Assembly (NCBI GenBank): GCA_032207245.1
Contig: CM063510.1
Coordinates: forward strand, 50,354,650-50,418,649
Direction: 5' to 3'
Source of the DNA: Pardosa pseudoannulata
Lineage: Eukaryota; Arthropoda; Arachnida; Araneae; Lycosidae
Length of the DNA stretch: 64,000 bases
Below the pieces are notes generated by a model. It did not search any database, was not told the origin of the DNA, and saw only the letters and a program-made list of their open reading frames with translations. The position numbers were made by a program, and so were the translations under genes. Positions 60,229 through 64,000 of this stretch are shown one piece after another (the stretch's first letter is position 1; each line of letters begins with the position of its first letter).

Positions 60229-60568
60229 TGGGAGATTTGACAATAGAAGAGCAAATGTCTAGGAGGACCACATAGCTTAAAAATCTATTCTTAAGGAGTT
60301 AAGTACAAATTAATTTTGCCTTGATGATAAAAATGTGACATTTTTATTTCTCTCCAAATTTTCTAATATATCCGATACGTGATTTAAAAATTGAACTGAA
60401 GTACTTCAAAGTACAGTTTGAAAATTAACGTACGTACGTACATCTACAACACTAAAACTCTAAATTTGTACGTAAGTACATCTACAACACTAAAACTTAT
60501 TAAACAGGTTATTTTCATAGTCACAATCAGTATTTCTGTTGAATTTTGAGCATTATCTGTAATGCTAT
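56552..60568. other. Unrecognised AT-rich region
   Basis: Holds (TA)n tracts at 57228-57301 and 60199-60228, and a 38-base tandem duplication at about 60438-60498 (GTACATCTACAACACTAAAA repeated). The 127-codon + frame at 58771-59154 has no recognised motif and sits in sequence of ordinary composition; I do not call it a gene. Confidence 0.45.
57228..57301. repeat. (TA)n microsatellite
   Basis: TA run with a single TGTA interruption near 57239. Confidence 0.97.
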
Positions 60569-61960
60569 TACACTGGTGTGCAAAATTTCATCAATAGGTT
60601 GTTTTTTTGCCATAAGTTCACGAGAAATCATCTGAGAGACGTGAAATTCAGAAATGAGGGAAATTTTTATGCATGTAAAGGATGACGATAGCATCGAGCT
60701 GAAAAATGAATACAATATATACTGTATGGAATCAAACAAAAACAAACTTTATTGAACGCATAGTGTCGTGAATCATTATTGTCTATCCAAGAGGAATAAA
60801 AACAAGCAGATGTTCCTTAATATGGGATATGACCTCCCTATTTAAATGGTTGCTTCTCACCGTCTGCGCATACTCAGAACCAGCTGGTTCTACATTTCTT
60901 GTGAACTTGTGTTCACAAGAATTTCTTGTGTACTAGGAGTGAAAATTCCGCAATCAGCATCTCTTTGAGTTGTTGGGTGCTCTCCAGAGGATGTAAGCGT
61001 GCTGCAATTACTCTATCCAAATCCTCCCACACATGTTCGATGGGATTTAAACCAAGTGAGTACGCTGGACATTCCATTCGAGTGATATATTCAATTTCCG
61101 ATTTGGCCGTACATTGTCATCCATAAAAATGAGGTCTGGTCCAATGGCACATCGGAACAGACACACATGGGGAAGGAGTACCTCCTCACGACAGCGATCC
61201 ACTGTTACAGGACCTTTGTCGAAAACATGCAGCTAAGTTCACCCGTTCAGCATAAAGCCTCTTCAGACAAAAACTAAAGGACCACCGTAAAGGTATCTTT
61301 CCTTGATGCTGTTAAGGTACAACCAGGTCCCGATTTCTCTCCAAATCAAAACGCGTTGAGAATCGCTTCTGGTACTGAACCGACCCTCATCCTTAAAGAA
61401 GACTCGACTCCATTGATAAGTCATCCAATTTTTGTGATCTATGCATGACTGCAAACGGTGGCGTCGGTTGCCAACTTTCAATGGGAGGCAGCGTTATATG
61501 GGAGGAGCGAATAGGCCCCCTTTTTGAAGGCATCTGACCACAGTTGTTTGGTACGCTTTAGACACTTTTCGAAACGACACTTTTGTTGACTCCGAACTCT
61601 GCAGCTACATTGGTTCTAGTACACCCCTCCTCCAGCTTTCTGATATTCGGAAACCGTATTCGGAGACGGTCCGAAACAACCCTTGCAGTTAGAGAAGGGC
61701 ATATCCCATATTAAGGAACACTTGCTTGTTCTTCCTCTTGGTTAGACAATCATGAGTCACGGTACTATGCGTTCAATAAAGCATGTTTTTGTTTGATTCC
61801 ATTCCGTATACATTGTATGGCTTTTTCAGAGCCGATAGTTTCGTCATGCTTTACGTACATAATACTCTCCCTCATTTCTGAATGTCATGCCTCTCAGATA
61901 ATTTCTCGTGGAGTTATGGCAAAAAACCCGTTTGTTGCTTACGTTTTCCACACCAGTGTA
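60569..61960 (-). mobile_element. Tc1-like DNA transposon, 1.39 kb, with about 270-bp inverted repeats and TA flanks
   Basis: Ends are CACTGGTGTG (60571) and CACACCAGTG (61949-61958), each flanked by TA (60569-60570 and 61959-61960), the Tc1/mariner target duplication. The inverted arms extend to about 60838 and 61690. They share ATCTGAGAG, ATTCAGAAATGAGGGA, GGAATCAAACAAAAAC, TTATTGAACGCATAGT and TGTTCCTTAATATGGGATAT. A broken transposase lies between them on the minus strand. The element is shorter than usual for the family because part of the N-terminal coding region is missing. Confidence 0.9.
60900..61690 (-). pseudogene. Tc1-like transposase pseudogene
   Basis: Read on the minus strand. 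A helix-turn-helix remnant (KLEEGCTRTNVAAEFGVNKS) lies at about 61570-61640, then a stop. The stretch that would hold the GRPR motif and second helix appears deleted. The catalytic domain begins in an open segment (61263-61481) with NRRHRLQSCIDHKNWMTYQW, then FFKDEGRFSTRSDSQRVLIWRE, which keeps the first catalytic Asp. After a frame change, GPDLIFMDDNVRPNR (about 61120-61165) keeps the second Asp. In the third block (about 61040-61090, YSLGLNPIEHVWEDL) the acidic residue that normally stands before LNPIEHVW is Gly. Stops, frameshifts and the lost residue make it inactive. Confidence 0.82.
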
Positions 61961-63487
<1,527 letters not shown>

Positions 63488-63492
63488 TATAG

Positions 63493-63528
63493 TATATCTA
63501 TCTATTTATGTATAAATAGATAGATATA
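63493..63528. repeat. 17-bp perfect hairpin
   Basis: TATATCTATCTATTTAT (63493-63509) is followed after two bases by its exact reverse complement (63512-63528). Confidence 0.93.
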
Positions 63529-63533
63529 CGTAT

Positions 63534-63535
63534 AT

Positions 63536-63620
<85 letters not shown>

Positions 63621-63622
63621 TA
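63534..63622. repeat. (CA)n(TA)n compound microsatellite
   Basis: CA run to about 63559, then a TA run with one TGTA interruption, running straight into the TA that flanks the next transposon end. Confidence 0.96.
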
Positions 63623-64000
63623 TACAGTAAAACCTCCAAAGTTGACCACCTCTCTATATTGACCGAATTTTATTAGTTTGAACGGTCAAAATGCATTTTC
63701 AATGGCGATTTACCTCTCTATGTTGACCTCCGTAAGTTGTATGTTGACCAATGTTTAGTAGTTTTTACTCTCTGTAACTTGACCACGGATGATTTCTTGA
63801 ATTAGATTTTTCCTCTGGCTGTTCTCCACCTGGTTTCCAGGAATTTCTTTATCAGTCAATCGGATTATCTGAGCAACACTCGCGTTGCTCCCCCCCTCTT
63901 TTTGGTGCTTCATTCATTGTTGACTTCCAGTATGGTACTATGGGAGGGAAATATCAGAGAGTACCTAGCAATTAAATTTCGAACTTAAGGAAAGAGCATC
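63623..64000 (+). mobile_element. Left end of a probable pogo/Tigger-like transposon (runs off the window)
   Basis: TA at 63623-63624 is followed by CAGTAAAACCTCC, a typical start for pogo/Tigger and related Tc1/mariner-superfamily elements. Subterminal repeats follow: GTTGACCACC, TATTGACCG, TGTTGACC and CTTGACCAC occur at about 63641, 63658, 63722 and 63779. Coding-like sequence at the window edge (about 63970-64000, LNFELKERA in one frame) recalls the start of the CENP-B-type DNA-binding domain, but it is too short to be sure. The right end and catalytic domain lie outside the window. Confidence 0.6.

Overview
This is a very AT-rich stretch of a metazoan nuclear genome, most likely an arthropod and plausibly an arachnid. 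That guess rests on the mix of repeats: several Tc1/mariner families with long terminal inverted repeats, Ty3/Gypsy remnants, an OTU-carrying Helitron, a tRNA-derived SINE family and huge (TA)n tracts. I recognise similar families from spider genomes, but nothing here proves the taxon. I found no intact host protein-coding gene, tRNA, rRNA, operon or CRISPR array. There is one 100-base run of N at 37829-37928. Nearly everything that can be annotated is mobile DNA in different states of decay, set in unrecognised AT-rich sequence.

Layout. 1-5.2 kb holds two related Ty3/Gypsy remnants on the + strand. The second (about 2.04-5.17 kb) has LTR remains, gag with a zinc knuckle, and integrase, but has lost protease, RT and RNase H. 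A 254-bp solo LTR of another family is nested inside it, together with a 22-bp perfect inverted repeat. At 8.18-8.99 kb lies a short Tc1/mariner element with an internal deletion and TA target duplications. At 12.27-14.56 kb is the best-preserved coding region: a Helitron OTU protease plus Rep reading frame, broken by one in-frame stop and cut off before the Rep tyrosines and helicase. Around 16.0-16.5 and 18.7 kb are 3' pieces of a LINE reverse transcriptase. At 21.06-21.61 kb is the N-terminal part of a Tc1 transposase on the minus strand. At 27.47-29.38 kb is a mariner-like pseudo-element with long inverted repeats. At 30.7-33.0 kb is a third Gypsy remnant, covering gag end, protease, RT and RNase H.

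35-44 kb is mostly unrecognised, with two local tandem duplications and very long microsatellites. At 46.2-47.0 kb two mariner N-terminal fragments face each other. Six tRNA-Arg-derived SINE copies are scattered between 24 and 57 kb, one of them with a 12-bp target duplication. At 48.90-50.90 kb is a 2-kb unit whose inverted ends begin CACAGGCCTGCG; it encloses a broken gene of a family I cannot assign to a named transposase superfamily, and this is the most interesting object in the window. At 60.57-61.96 kb is a Tc1-like element with about 270-bp inverted repeats. The window ends inside the left end of a probable pogo/Tigger element.

The features do not form a pathway. They record repeated insertion, nesting, internal deletion and point decay. 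Reading-frame calls for the broken genes were made by eye; family names rest on motifs and on memory of the families, not on a search.
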